Position numbers and translations under genes: made by a program
Assembly (NCBI RefSeq): GCF_013426895.1
Contig: NZ_AP023175.1
Location: 1,798,001-1,862,000 of the forward strand
Direction of reading: 5' to 3'
From: Paraburkholderia largidicola
Lineage (GTDB): Bacteria > Pseudomonadota > Gammaproteobacteria > Burkholderiales > Burkholderiaceae
DNA length: 64,000 bases
Shown here: piece after piece, positions 1 through 7,622 of the stretch
Numbering within the stretch: position 1 is the first letter of the stretch
How the letters are laid out: each line of letters starts with the position of its first letter
Notes under the pieces: generated by a model
The model's input: only the letters and a program-made list of their open reading frames with translations
The model's database searches: none
Told to the model about the DNA's origin: nothing

Positions 1-210
1 GAAGAGAAGCGAATGCTGACGCGTGAGTTGAAGCGTGCGTTGGAAGAACTCGGCTTCCCGCTTCTGCGCACCCAGATCCCCACGCGCGAGGCCTATAAAC
101 AGGCGATGGCGCTTGGTCAAACCGTCTTGCAGATGAGCGATCGGGGCGCGAAGCTGGCCGCTCTCGAAGTTCGCGCCTGTGCTGACGAGATCGCCGCCCT
201 GCTTCCCTGA
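1..210 (+). CDS. parA: ParA partition ATPase, C-terminal end (5' truncated by window)
   Basis: Only the last 69 codons are present; the frame is open from base 1, so the gene begins upstream of the window. The visible tail (LKRALEELGFPLL, then IPTREAYKQAMALGQTV) resembles the C-terminal helices of plasmid and secondary-chromosome ParA ATPases. The Walker motifs lie outside the window. ParA is a nucleoid-bound ATPase that moves ParB-parS complexes. The next gene, 24 bases on, is parB in the same direction, which is the main support for the name. What is inferred is that this ParA belongs to the replicon's own segregation system. Confidence 0.8.
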   Translation, partial: EEKRMLTRELKRALEELGFPLLRTQIPTREAYKQAMALGQTVLQMSDRGAKLAALEVRACADEIAALLP

Positions 211-211
211 A

Positions 212-225
212 TTTATGCGCATAAA
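212..225. promoter_or_regulatory. parS: parS-like palindrome between parA and parB
   Basis: TTTATGCGCATAAA is a perfect 14-bp palindrome in the 24-base gap between parA and parB. Its right arm overlaps the probable parB Shine-Dalgarno AAAGG (223-227), 7 bases before the ATG. It resembles the 16-bp centromere palindromes reported for secondary replicons of Burkholderia cenocepacia (recalled, not looked up). Related copies occur at 7085-7100 and 48925-49080. Its position suggests that ParB binding here could both nucleate the partition complex and affect parB expression. Confidence 0.75.
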
Positions 226-234
226 GGTACTTGA

Positions 235-1299
235 ATGAAACCGTCCCAATTCGCCAAAGGCTTCCAGGCACGTCCCGATACGACCAGCAGCGAAAAGCGC
301 ACGGCGCTCGATCGGCTGAACGCGATCGACGGGCTGGTGCAAAACGCACCGAAGAACACGAACATCGCCGCATTCAAGAGTCCCGTTGCAGCGCCCACTT
401 CACCGAGCGAAGCGGAGCTGGCCGATTCCGCGAACGAATCCTCTGAATACCGCGCGTGGCGAGCTGAGCACAGCTATCGCGCCGGACAGATCGTTGAGCT
501 TCCGCTGAAAGCGATCAAACCGAGTCCGTTCAATCCGCGATATTTCTATCTGAAGTCGTCGATTGCCGAACTCGCGGTCAATCTCGCAAAGCAAGGACAG
601 CAGCAGGCCATCCACGTCATCCCCGACTACGACAATCCGGGCAGCTATTTCGTCAGCGACGGCGGCCGGCGTGTCCGGGCATTGAAAGAAGCGAACAAGG
701 AGACGGTGAAGGCGATCGTCATCGATCTCCCGATCGGTATTCAGAGCTACAAACTCGGCTACGACCTCAACGTCCAGCGCGATTCACAGACGGTATTCGA
801 CAACGCGATCGTATGGCGACGCTTTCTGGACGAGAAGCACTTCCAGAGTCAGAAGGAACTCGCTGAACACCTTGGACTCGATGAATCGACGATCGCGGTG
901 GCGCTCTCGATTGCAAAACTGCCTGAGACCGTGATGCAGGAGATGGTCGCGCGACCGGATCGCTTCGGCTCGAATATGGCGTATCAGGTCGGCCGGTATC
1001 ACTCGGCGCGCGGCACGGATTCCACGCTGCGTCTGATCAACAAGATCCTCTCCGACGATCTGAGCACGCGCCAGGTCGCCGACATCGTGAAGGGCAGGGC
1101 GACGGCGCAGGAAAGCGCGAAGCCGGCAGGACGCCAGCGTTACGCGCAGCGACTCGATATCAAGCTAGCTGGAGTATCGGTTGGCGACCTGAAGTCTTAC
1201 GGTGAAGACAGGCTCGAGCTGAAACTGCGGGGATTGACGCGTGAGAAGCGCGATGAAATTCTCCGACAGATCGAGCAAATGCTGTCGGATCAGAAATAA
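235..1299 (+). CDS. parB: ParB centromere-binding protein
   Basis: 354-residue ParB/RepB-type partition protein. It binds parS, spreads and is moved by ParA. The ParB/Srx N-terminal domain spans about residues 84-185, with NPR at 100-102 and a GGRRVRA motif at 143-149 (canonical ParB has GERR, so Glu is Gly here). A helix-turn-helix lies at about 205-227 (SQKELAEHLGLDESTIAVAL). The first 70 residues are variable linker, as expected for the ParA-interacting end. The ATG at 235 has AAAGG 7 bases upstream, inside the parS-like palindrome. It is probably cotranscribed with parA. The convergent rep gene ends 44 bases past its stop. Confidence 0.93.
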   Translation: MKPSQFAKGFQARPDTTSSEKRTALDRLNAIDGLVQNAPKNTNIAAFKSPVAAPTSPSEAELADSANESSEYRAWRAEHSYRAGQIVELPLKAIKPSPFNPRYFYLKSSIAELAVNLAKQGQQQAIHVIPDYDNPGSYFVSDGGRRVRALKEANKETVKAIVIDLPIGIQSYKLGYDLNVQRDSQTVFDNAIVWRRFLDEKHFQSQKELAEHLGLDESTIAVALSIAKLPETVMQEMVARPDRFGSNMAYQVGRYHSARGTDSTLRLINKILSDDLSTRQVADIVKGRATAQESAKPAGRQRYAQRLDIKLAGVSVGDLKSYGEDRLELKLRGLTREKRDEILRQIEQMLSDQK

Positions 1300-1343
1300 G
1301 TTACACGAGGAATAGCGCGCCGACGATGGCGCGCTTCACAGAT

Positions 1344-2693
1344 TCAAGCGGCTCGCGATTGGCTCAACGTGAACGAAAGCAGATCGCCATCCGTCGGCTC
1401 GCCCCAGGTCTTGCGCGCGAGCCAGTCAAAGAATGCGGTTTCCGTCAGCTTCGACTCCAGGCCCCGTCGACGCCAATCGTCGCGCATGTGGGCGCCGAGA
1501 CCCGGCAATTCATCATCTTCAAACGAACGGCGAGCCAGCTCGCGCTCCGCTTCGCCCTGCTCCTGGTACAGCGCCTGCGCTTCCTTACGCCGATAGGCCA
1601 TGTACTCGTCCAGCAGCCTTGCCTTCGGATCGTCGGCAGGCGCGCCCGCCGAACCTTTTACAGCCGCCGCTGAAGGCAATGCATCGACGGGCGGCGCATA
1701 ACCCTTCTTCAGTGCATCCTTGAACAGCGCCGGCGCGCTGCGCACGGGCGGCAGGGTCGTGCTGCGCATGCGCTGCTCGGTCATTTGCAGCGCCGCACGT
1801 ATGCGGTTTTCCTCGCTATCGGCGTACAGCGTCTGCGCCTCTTTGAGCGGAATGCCGATCTTCACCATCCGGTCGACGAGCGTGCTGTCGAACACGTTCG
1901 GATGCTCATCGAGGGCGAGCATCGGCTGCTTGCGTTCGGTCACCCGAAACTGGATTTCGGCGACCCGGCGGCCTTCGCGATGTTCGATCAGTTCGACGAA
2001 GATGTTCGTGACGGCATTCACTTCCGCGATCGCCGGACGCAGGTAATCGCGCTTGAAATACTTGTACTCGCGCTTGGCTTCATCGCCGGCTTCGGTGTCG
2101 GGCGTACCCGACAGGATGGGGCGCCACCACTCCCACGCCTCGCGCATCGTCAGATGGCTCGGATTGGTCAGGTAACGCACGCAGATTTCATATAGCGCGA
2201 GACCCGCGCTGCTGCGCAACTGGCTTTGGAATTGCAAACTCAACCGCGCGTATTGCACGGGATCGAGCAGCTTCTTTTTAATCTTCGGCGCGAACGAGAA
2301 TTCGACCCAGACCCGACGCGTCGTCGGATCTTCGAGAATTTCGGCGTCGGCGATAAGCGTAGAGATGCCCCATTTGCGGCCGGGTTTCTGGCTCGACGTT
2401 CCCTGGCTCCATTCGACCTGCACGGAGACCATGCGACGCAAATGTTCCTTGACGAGAGCGGTGTCGTTTGAATCGAACGCCGAGTTTGCGACGATGTCCG
2501 ATAACAACGCCCGGTAGGTATCGCCCGATTCGTCCGCTTGCTGGGCAACCGTGAGCAAGACGTTGAACAGCTTACGTGTGAGCAGCGTGATCTTGCCGCT
2601 CTTGGGCTGAATGGCGATCGCCTCGACGGCTTTGCGCAATTCGGCGGAGCTTGGGCTCACCACATCGGTTTTTTTCGCGCGCTTCGTGGCCAT
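1344..2693 (-). CDS. Replication initiator protein (Rep_3 / RepA-like)
   Basis: Leftward initiator of about 449 residues that should bind the iterons at 2815-4248 and open the origin. The N-terminal part (KITLLTRKLFNVLL, then LVKEHLRRMVSVQVEW) and the segment QLRSSAGLALYEICVRYL followed by EYKYFKRDYLRPAIAEVN match the two winged-helix halves of Rep_3-family initiators. The last 150 residues are charged and less conserved. ATG at 2693 gives the usual MATKRAKK start; an in-frame ATG at 2726 adds 11 residues and neither has a clear Shine-Dalgarno. An inverted repeat made of iteron half-sites lies about 70 bases upstream, suggesting autorepression by Rep dimers. It converges on parB. Confidence 0.88.
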   Translation of the reverse strand: MATKRAKKTDVVSPSSAELRKAVEAIAIQPKSGKITLLTRKLFNVLLTVAQQADESGDTYRALLSDIVANSAFDSNDTALVKEHLRRMVSVQVEWSQGTSSQKPGRKWGISTLIADAEILEDPTTRRVWVEFSFAPKIKKKLLDPVQYARLSLQFQSQLRSSAGLALYEICVRYLTNPSHLTMREAWEWWRPILSGTPDTEAGDEAKREYKYFKRDYLRPAIAEVNAVTNIFVELIEHREGRRVAEIQFRVTERKQPMLALDEHPNVFDSTLVDRMVKIGIPLKEAQTLYADSEENRIRAALQMTEQRMRSTTLPPVRSAPALFKDALKKGYAPPVDALPSAAAVKGSAGAPADDPKARLLDEYMAYRRKEAQALYQEQGEAERELARRSFEDDELPGLGAHMRDDWRRRGLESKLTETAFFDWLARKTWGEPTDGDLLSFTLSQSRAA

Positions 2694-2761
2694 GCGTCGA
2701 GTCAGGAAGAGATTTTGCGAAAGCATACCGGCTGTGGTGATGCGCGTCTATAGCACCTCTC

Positions 2762-2778
2762 TCACCTACGTTGGGTGA
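2762..2778. promoter_or_regulatory. Probable Rep autorepression operator (inverted iteron half-sites)
   Basis: TCACC, a 7-base spacer and GGTGA form an inverted repeat just upstream of the leftward rep gene. The arms are the conserved CTCACC end of the origin iterons in opposed orientation. In many iteron replicons Rep monomers bind direct iterons and Rep dimers bind such an inverted operator at the rep promoter. That role is inferred by analogy. Confidence 0.5.
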
Positions 2779-2814
2779 AATCAGTTTACCCTGCCCGACT
2801 CACCAGGAGCGAGT

Positions 2815-4248
2815 CCTGAAAACGCTCACCGTTCGCTGCGACAGGCATCTTCCGGCGACGTTGGTGGTCGCGGACCAGGCGTAAACGGCGTCGAACTGGC
2901 CGATTCGGAAGCCCGCGAATGGCTTCCCGAAGATTCTCACCATTGCGGGCGTCGTAAATAAATGGCGCAGGTTGCGCGGCCCGCCAGTTTCACCGGACGT
3001 AACGCGGGCAAACGCCTGGGCACGCTCGTAGCACGTGCTTTCCCTCGACGTCCCAACTCCAATTACGGTCGCAAGCAAAGGAGACGCACGGTTCGATGCG
3101 AAGTCGGATCTGCGAGCTTCCATCCCTAAGGGCGGAGCGATTCACCACGCGTGAAGCGTATCGAGAAGGTGGAATGTTAAATCCGCGCGTAGCACGGCAG
3201 CCCTGACGAGGGTCATCAGAACGCGACGCAAACATTGCCCCCGAATATTCTCACCTTTGGCATCGCGCGAGCCGAGGTCTGACGGCACTTCACGCGATAT
3301 GGATAAATCGGACGCGAAAAAATGGTCCCGAATGCTCTCACCTTAAGCAGCGATTCCACACAAAGAACGGACCAGTCGGCACCAGACCGTGTGCTCCCGA
3401 ATATGCTCACCTTTTGACAACAATCGACAAAAAATCAATCAATTTAAGTACTTAGCTCTTGCTCATTTATCCAGCGGGTCGGCCGACGAGACCATTGCCT
3501 CCTGAAAAACCTCACCTCTAGCTAATCTCGATCTGCAACGATGCCTAAAAACTGGACGAAATCTTCTCCCGCAAAACCTCACCTAAGCAAGATTTCAGGG
3601 TGATCGAAGGTTTACATCGGGCCGCACCGGTGCTGCCTTCCACGGTGGTTTTTGCAGAAATGGTCCCGCATTCCCTCACCTTTACACGCCAAATGACGTC
3701 AAATGCTTCCCGTAACGTCTCACCTTTCCACTTCGCACGACAAATCTGGCGCAAGATATGCGTGCGTTTGACGAATCCTGAATCCGCTCACCTATGAGAG
3801 TCAGGTATACCGAATTGCCCTTTTCCTCACTTTCTCTGGATATCACGAGCGCTTTCAGCTCCCGTAAAACCTCACCTTTGTGCATCGCATGCAACAAAAT
3901 GAGCTAAAACACCCTCCCGGCCCCGAAAAGTCTCACCTTCGAGTCCTGTTTTCTCCCGAGATCGCTCACCAAGCACGCTTCGAGCTCGTAAAATCGGCTC
4001 AAATCCCACACGATTCCCTCTCCTGAATCCCCTCACGGAGCTCCCGCCAGTCCAAAATCGAAGCAGCCCGCGTATACAGGGCACAAGCGCCCCATGGCTC
4101 CCGAAAACCTTCACCTATCGTCAGCGGTCTCCATCCGGGTGTTCCCGAAGCCACTCACGATCTCTCCCGGGTCGGCTCACCCGTGTCCCCGAACCCCATC
4201 ACTGCGCTATCCTGCCGAAGCTCACCATCCATCCCGTAAAGCTTCACC
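2815..4248 (+). repeat. Replication origin: about 20 same-orientation iterons
   Basis: A 16-bp element with consensus CCCGNAAANNCTCACC recurs at 2815, 2926, 3240, 3327, 3396, 3501, 3568, 3665, 3709, 3777, 3861, 3922, 3955, 4022, 4100, 4144, 4166, 4188, 4211 and 4233. All copies read the same way on the + strand. The best matches are 3568, 3861 and 3922; the others differ mainly in the A-tract and the two variable bases. Weaker copies can be seen near 3818 and 4548. No credible gene lies between rep and kfrA, so this 1.9 kb stretch is dedicated to the origin. The iterons are the presumed Rep-binding sites. I saw no perfect DnaA box. Confidence 0.88.
4144..4248 (+). repeat. Tandem 22-bp iteron array in the origin
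   Basis: The last five iterons start at 4144, 4166, 4188, 4211 and 4233, a 22, 22, 23, 22-base period of two helical turns, so Rep would bind one face of the DNA. The copies here are more degenerate than the isolated ones upstream (for example CCCGGGTCGGCTCACC). The array directly abuts the AT-rich stretch, as in classical iteron plasmid origins, and is the likely core where opening starts. Confidence 0.75.
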
Positions 4249-4275
4249 TGACCGGACGCTACGCCTTGTCCAGTA

Positions 4276-4634
4276 AGGCTTTCGCCAGGCGTTAACGTTT
4301 TTAACTAAGGTTCAAAGGTGTTTACTTTTATTACTCTCAACGAGATACCCGTGAGCTTCCGAAAAAACCAGCAACCAACCGCGCAGAAGGCTCTCACCAT
4401 GTGCGTGAAACAGTGCCAAAACATCTGGAGGACACGTAAATATATTTGTTAACAACGGCTTAGCAGGTATTCTTCGATTTGTTTCACGGAACGGCCTCTG
4501 CCATTCACGCATACGTACTGAATTTCACGCCTTTAACCCATCTGTGGCAAGAAAGTCTCACCCAAATCTAAAAACGTATCAAACACTACGTAAATTGTTA
4601 TGATTCGTCGAAATCACGCTGCACAGAGACAATC
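4276..4634. other. AT-rich stretch of the origin and kfrA upstream region
   Basis: After the iterons the base composition becomes clearly AT-richer (for example 4300-4332, 4435-4450 and 4565-4610) while the rest of the window is GC-rich. It contains GTTAAC-type palindromes (4290s and 4447) and a degenerate iteron at 4548-4562. This is the candidate duplex-unwinding region. Just before kfrA, ACGTA (4574-4578) and TACGT (4587-4591) form an inverted repeat next to a TATGAT -10-like element (4599-4604), a possible KfrA operator. Function is inferred from composition and position. Confidence 0.5.
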
Positions 4635-5840
4635 ATGAATCTGGACGAAGAACGCCAAGCCATCCGAAAAGAACTCGATACGCTGCGTGCCAACGGTGCG
4701 CGTCGTCAGGAACTATCGCTTCACGCCTGCAAGCGCCTCTTTTTCGATCTCGGTATTCGACCGTCCATGGCGGCCGTACGTGACTTGACGCAAACAGGCA
4801 GTGCCAGCGATATCCCGAAAGACATCGACAGTTTCTGGGAACGCATTCGCTCCGCCTCACGCGTGCGTGTCGGCGCTGGGGTCATCCCCAAAGCGTTAGA
4901 GGAAAAAGCAGGCGAACTATTAGGTGCGCTCTTCGAAGACGCGCTGTCACACGCAAAGGCATCGCTCGATGACGAGCGCCAGGAACTTCAAGCATTGCGT
5001 GCCGCGGCCGAGCGCGATTCTCACGAAGGCAAGATCCGAAAAGAAGTCTCCGAAGAAGCGATACAGCGCAGCGAGGCACGTGCTGACACTGCCTGGGAAC
5101 GCGTCCGTGTTCTTGAGACTCAGCTTGCCGCGATGAACACCAGCGGATCGGCACATCAGGAAGGATTGAAGGCGTCCGTGCGTCGACTGGAAGCCGAGAA
5201 CGAATCGTTGCACAAGCGTCTCGACACCGAGCAGTCGACAAACGCGGGGCTGCGCGATCGGCTAGACGGGTTGCATGCCGAAATGCGCCAAAACGCCGAG
5301 CACTATGCGCAACAGATCAAGGATGCCGTGGCGGAGGCTGAGCGTCGCGTCAAGCCGATGCTCGTAGAACTGGACTCCTTGCGTGCAATGGCTGCGACGT
5401 ACCAGACCGGGGTGCGCGACGCGAGCCGGAAGGAATTCGATTTCATCCAGCAACTAGCGGCTTCCAAGGCACGCGGAGACAGACTTGACGCGCAATTGCG
5501 CGAACAATCGGACGAACTCGATCTGCTGACGCGCCAGATGACCGCGCTGCGGGCCCAGCAAGGCATCGACCCTGCCGTCGCGGAATTGCTTTGTCAGCTG
5601 GCAAGTGCCGGCAGGCTGAGCGTGCAGGAATTGGAATCGATCGGAACAGCCGTCGATGGGCACGTCGCGGTGCCGGCACGCTGTCCAAAATGCACCGAAG
5701 GTGAGCCGGAGCTTTCGCAGGTTGATCACCGCTACGAGCTGCTTTGTCCCGAATGCGAGCACTCGTCGGGAACAGGCAATTCGCGGTTGGCCGCGGTGAC
5801 ACGCTTCATGTCTGCGACGCAAACGTCGACGGCGACCTGA
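4635..5840 (+). CDS. KfrA-like coiled-coil DNA-binding protein with C-terminal zinc ribbon
   Basis: 401 residues. The first 110 (NLDEERQAIRKELDTL, then RPSMAAVRDLT) match the plasmid-replication-region DNA-binding domain of KfrA. Residues about 110-310 are a long heptad-rich coiled coil. The C-terminus carries CPKC (350-353) and CPEC (371-374), a zinc-ribbon pair not part of classical KfrA. KfrA proteins bind operators near plasmid origins and help partition or organise the replicon, so a role in maintenance of this origin is likely. The start is the only good ATG after the AT-rich region. It converges with the recombinase-like gene. Confidence 0.78.
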   Translation: MNLDEERQAIRKELDTLRANGARRQELSLHACKRLFFDLGIRPSMAAVRDLTQTGSASDIPKDIDSFWERIRSASRVRVGAGVIPKALEEKAGELLGALFEDALSHAKASLDDERQELQALRAAAERDSHEGKIRKEVSEEAIQRSEARADTAWERVRVLETQLAAMNTSGSAHQEGLKASVRRLEAENESLHKRLDTEQSTNAGLRDRLDGLHAEMRQNAEHYAQQIKDAVAEAERRVKPMLVELDSLRAMAATYQTGVRDASRKEFDFIQQLAASKARGDRLDAQLREQSDELDLLTRQMTALRAQQGIDPAVAELLCQLASAGRLSVQELESIGTAVDGHVAVPARCPKCTEGEPELSQVDHRYELLCPECEHSSGTGNSRLAAVTRFMSATQTSTAT

Positions 5841-5861
5841 TCGCGAAACGGGTTTGGTTCT

Positions 5862-5918
5862 CCGAAAATCGCTCGAGGTGAGCGTTTTCGGGGCTTCGAA
5901 GGTGAAGGTTTACGGGAG
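5862..5918. repeat. Iteron-like sites between kfrA and recombinase gene, one forming an inverted repeat
   Basis: GGTGAGCGTTTTCGGG (5877-5892) is a perfect match to the origin iteron in reverse orientation. It is partly mirrored by CCGAAAATCGCTC at 5862-5874, so 5862-5891 can fold as a hairpin with one bulge between two convergent genes. A second copy, GGTGAAGGTTTACGGG plus AG, lies at 5901-5918, 4 bases before the recombinase-gene stop. The hairpin might also serve as a bidirectional terminator, but no long T-run follows. Binding by Rep is inferred from similarity. Confidence 0.65.
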
Positions 5919-5922
5919 CCGT

Positions 5923-7005
5923 TCAGCCGCGCTCCCGTGTCTGGTCGGGATCTTCAGAAGACGTCGAGGTTTCCTCGAGGCGCGTTTCAGCGTCGAATTT
6001 TTCCTGCTCATTCCACGTTTTCCACGCGCGATGCAACCGATTCGCCGAAACCGCCTGCGCGAATCCAAGCCATTGCCCGACGACCTCCGGTTCCACTCCG
6101 CTTTCGAACAGATCGGCCGCGAACGAGTTACGCAAAGTGTGCGGACTGGCACGTGCTTCACGCGATCGACTGATTCCGGCAGCTTCGACGAGCGCATCGA
6201 CCGCGCGAAGCATCGTGGCCTTATGCATCGGACGTCCGGACGGCGAAGCGGGGAAAACCAGTTCGCCGGACAGTTCCGCCTGCTTACGTTCGTCGAGCCA
6301 GGCGTCGAGGACGGAAACGGCAAACGGCGCGAGCCGTGTTCTCCGCGTGAACAATGGATTCGACGCTTCGATCACCACCCAAGGCGAACCCGCTGTCACG
6401 CAATCAACCGACATCGTCCGGGCTTCGCCGGTCTTGATGCCGCCGCCAAGAAAAACAGCAATCAACGCGCGATCGCGACGCTCACGCCAGCGTTGAGCCG
6501 ACGTCAGATTCGTCACGGGCGAAGAAAGATACGCGATCAAGGCTGAACGCTCTGCGATGGTCAGAAATCCTGTCGGCTCGTTGTCGCGCGCGTTGCGCCA
6601 TTCTGCTTCGCCATCCTGAGCGATGAATCGCGCGGGATTGGTCGATGCAAGCTCGATCTCGCGTACGTGGTCGAGTACGCGCTCGATCAACCGGAGATAC
6701 CGGGCGCGCTGCGGCTTTCGTATCGACAGTCCGCCGACGAACTCGGCAATCGAACCCATATCGACCGTGACGAGATTCTTGTGACGCGCCTTTAGCCATT
6801 CGAGAAAGAGTCCCCACTGCGCCCGATAGACTTCCGCCGACGAATGGCGAAAGTTTTGGCTGGCGAGCCACGCATCGAATGCAGTGCGCGGATCGACCAG
6901 CCAGTCTTGACGTTCGCTATCGAAGAGATCCGCGCCAGCGGCGGATAGATCAGTGGGGCCAACGGGATCGACGGAGACCATAGTCTGTTTTTCCGTTAGT
7001 TGCAT
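5923..7005 (-). CDS. Tyrosine-recombinase-family protein lacking the catalytic tyrosine
   Basis: 360 residues with the phage-integrase fold: SAM-like core-binding domain at about 40-130 (FDAWLASQNFRHSSAEVYRA) and catalytic-like domain at about 145-335. The box I arginine is Lys191 (GGGIKTGEA, normally GxRxxE). Box II is preserved (HTLR, His289 and Arg292). The LGH motif is LGF (313-315). No tyrosine occurs anywhere after residue 159, so the nucleophile is missing. It therefore probably binds DNA without cutting, or has a structural role in replicon maintenance. It lies beside the origin and converges with kfrA. The start could also be ATG at 6981. Confidence 0.75.
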   Translation of the reverse strand: MQLTEKQTMVSVDPVGPTDLSAAGADLFDSERQDWLVDPRTAFDAWLASQNFRHSSAEVYRAQWGLFLEWLKARHKNLVTVDMGSIAEFVGGLSIRKPQRARYLRLIERVLDHVREIELASTNPARFIAQDGEAEWRNARDNEPTGFLTIAERSALIAYLSSPVTNLTSAQRWRERRDRALIAVFLGGGIKTGEARTMSVDCVTAGSPWVVIEASNPLFTRRTRLAPFAVSVLDAWLDERKQAELSGELVFPASPSGRPMHKATMLRAVDALVEAAGISRSREARASPHTLRNSFAADLFESGVEPEVVGQWLGFAQAVSANRLHRAWKTWNEQEKFDAETRLEETSTSSEDPDQTRERG

Positions 7006-7084
7006 GGAATCGATTGTAGTCGGTCAACGGGCGGGATTCTTTTGTTGGAACCTTCTGGCGTCCCGGTTCGGCAGGCCACGCAGA

Positions 7085-7100
7085 CTTTACGCGCATAAAC
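7085..7100. promoter_or_regulatory. parS: parS-like site
   Basis: CTTTACGCGCATAAAC differs from the palindrome GTTTATGCGCATAAAC at two positions. It lies in the intergenic gap between the recombinase-like gene (start 7005) and the LexA-controlled gene (stop 7138). It is one of five such sites in the window and would be a secondary ParB loading site 7 kb from parAB. Confidence 0.6.
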
Positions 7101-7137
7101 TCCTGCCCCCCGCAGGATCAGAGCGCCTCGTCAACAG

Positions 7138-7536
7138 TCATCCACCCCATGCTCGCCCAACGCCGCGATCATCGCTAGGAGTCCGGCTCCTTGTCGCTGA
7201 AGCCTTCGACTTCTCCGCGGCGTCATAAGCCGAAACTGCAAACGCAAACACGGCCGGCAATGCATTCGAGCGGCCAAAGTCGACGGGATCATCGGTCTCG
7301 GGGAATTGAAAGTCGGCGGGCCGTTGGAACAACCCGAGCATCACGGCGTCATGCCGGCTGGCAAACCCCAGATCCGCGAGCGCCTCCGCTTCGATCGCAT
7401 GCAGAAGCCGCCAAGTGAGCGGCACCTCCTGCACGATGTATCGCGCCGCAATGTGCCGGACGATGTGTTCGAGGTCACGCGCCGCGGACTTGAAGCGCAG
7501 CGCAGCCAGATCCTGTTCCTTGTTCAGTTCGTTCAT
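7138..7536 (-). CDS. Hypothetical protein, probably SOS-regulated
   Basis: 132 residues, family not recognised. It starts MNELNKEQDLAAL with GGAG upstream, has a helical N-terminal 60 residues (ARDLEHIVRHIAARYIVQEV), a central acidic stretch, a short hydrophobic segment (ALPAVFAFAVSAY) and a basic, Ser/Arg-rich tail. No signal peptide is visible. A CTGT-N8-ACAG LexA-type box begins 26 bases before the start codon, so expression is probably induced by DNA damage. The longer frame reading through from 7887 is an artefact of GC-rich sequence. What it does is unknown. Confidence 0.65.
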   Translation of the reverse strand: MNELNKEQDLAALRFKSAARDLEHIVRHIAARYIVQEVPLTWRLLHAIEAEALADLGFASRHDAVMLGLFQRPADFQFPETDDPVDFGRSNALPAVFAFAVSAYDAAEKSKASATRSRTPSDDRGVGRAWGG

Positions 7537-7562
7537 TCTTCGGCTCCATCGGACTGCGTATA

Positions 7563-7578
7563 CTGTACAAACATACAG
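7563..7578. promoter_or_regulatory. LexA (SOS) box
   Basis: CTGTACAAACATACAG fits the CTGT-N8-ACAG LexA operator, with T and A flanks extending the palindrome (TACTGTACAAACATACAGTA, 7561-7580). It lies 26 bases upstream of the leftward 132-residue gene, well placed to overlap its promoter, and beyond the stop of the Xre-cupin gene. The box fits the consensus directly; repression by LexA is inferred. Confidence 0.7.
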
Positions 7579-7622
7579 TATTGGCCGCAAGCCAATCACA
7601 CGCCAAAGATTTGCGATTCGGG

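Noticed and set aside
2762..4620. DnaA boxes in the origin
   Set aside because: TTATCCAGC at about 3467 and similar strings differ from TTATNCACA; no perfect box was found, so none is listed.
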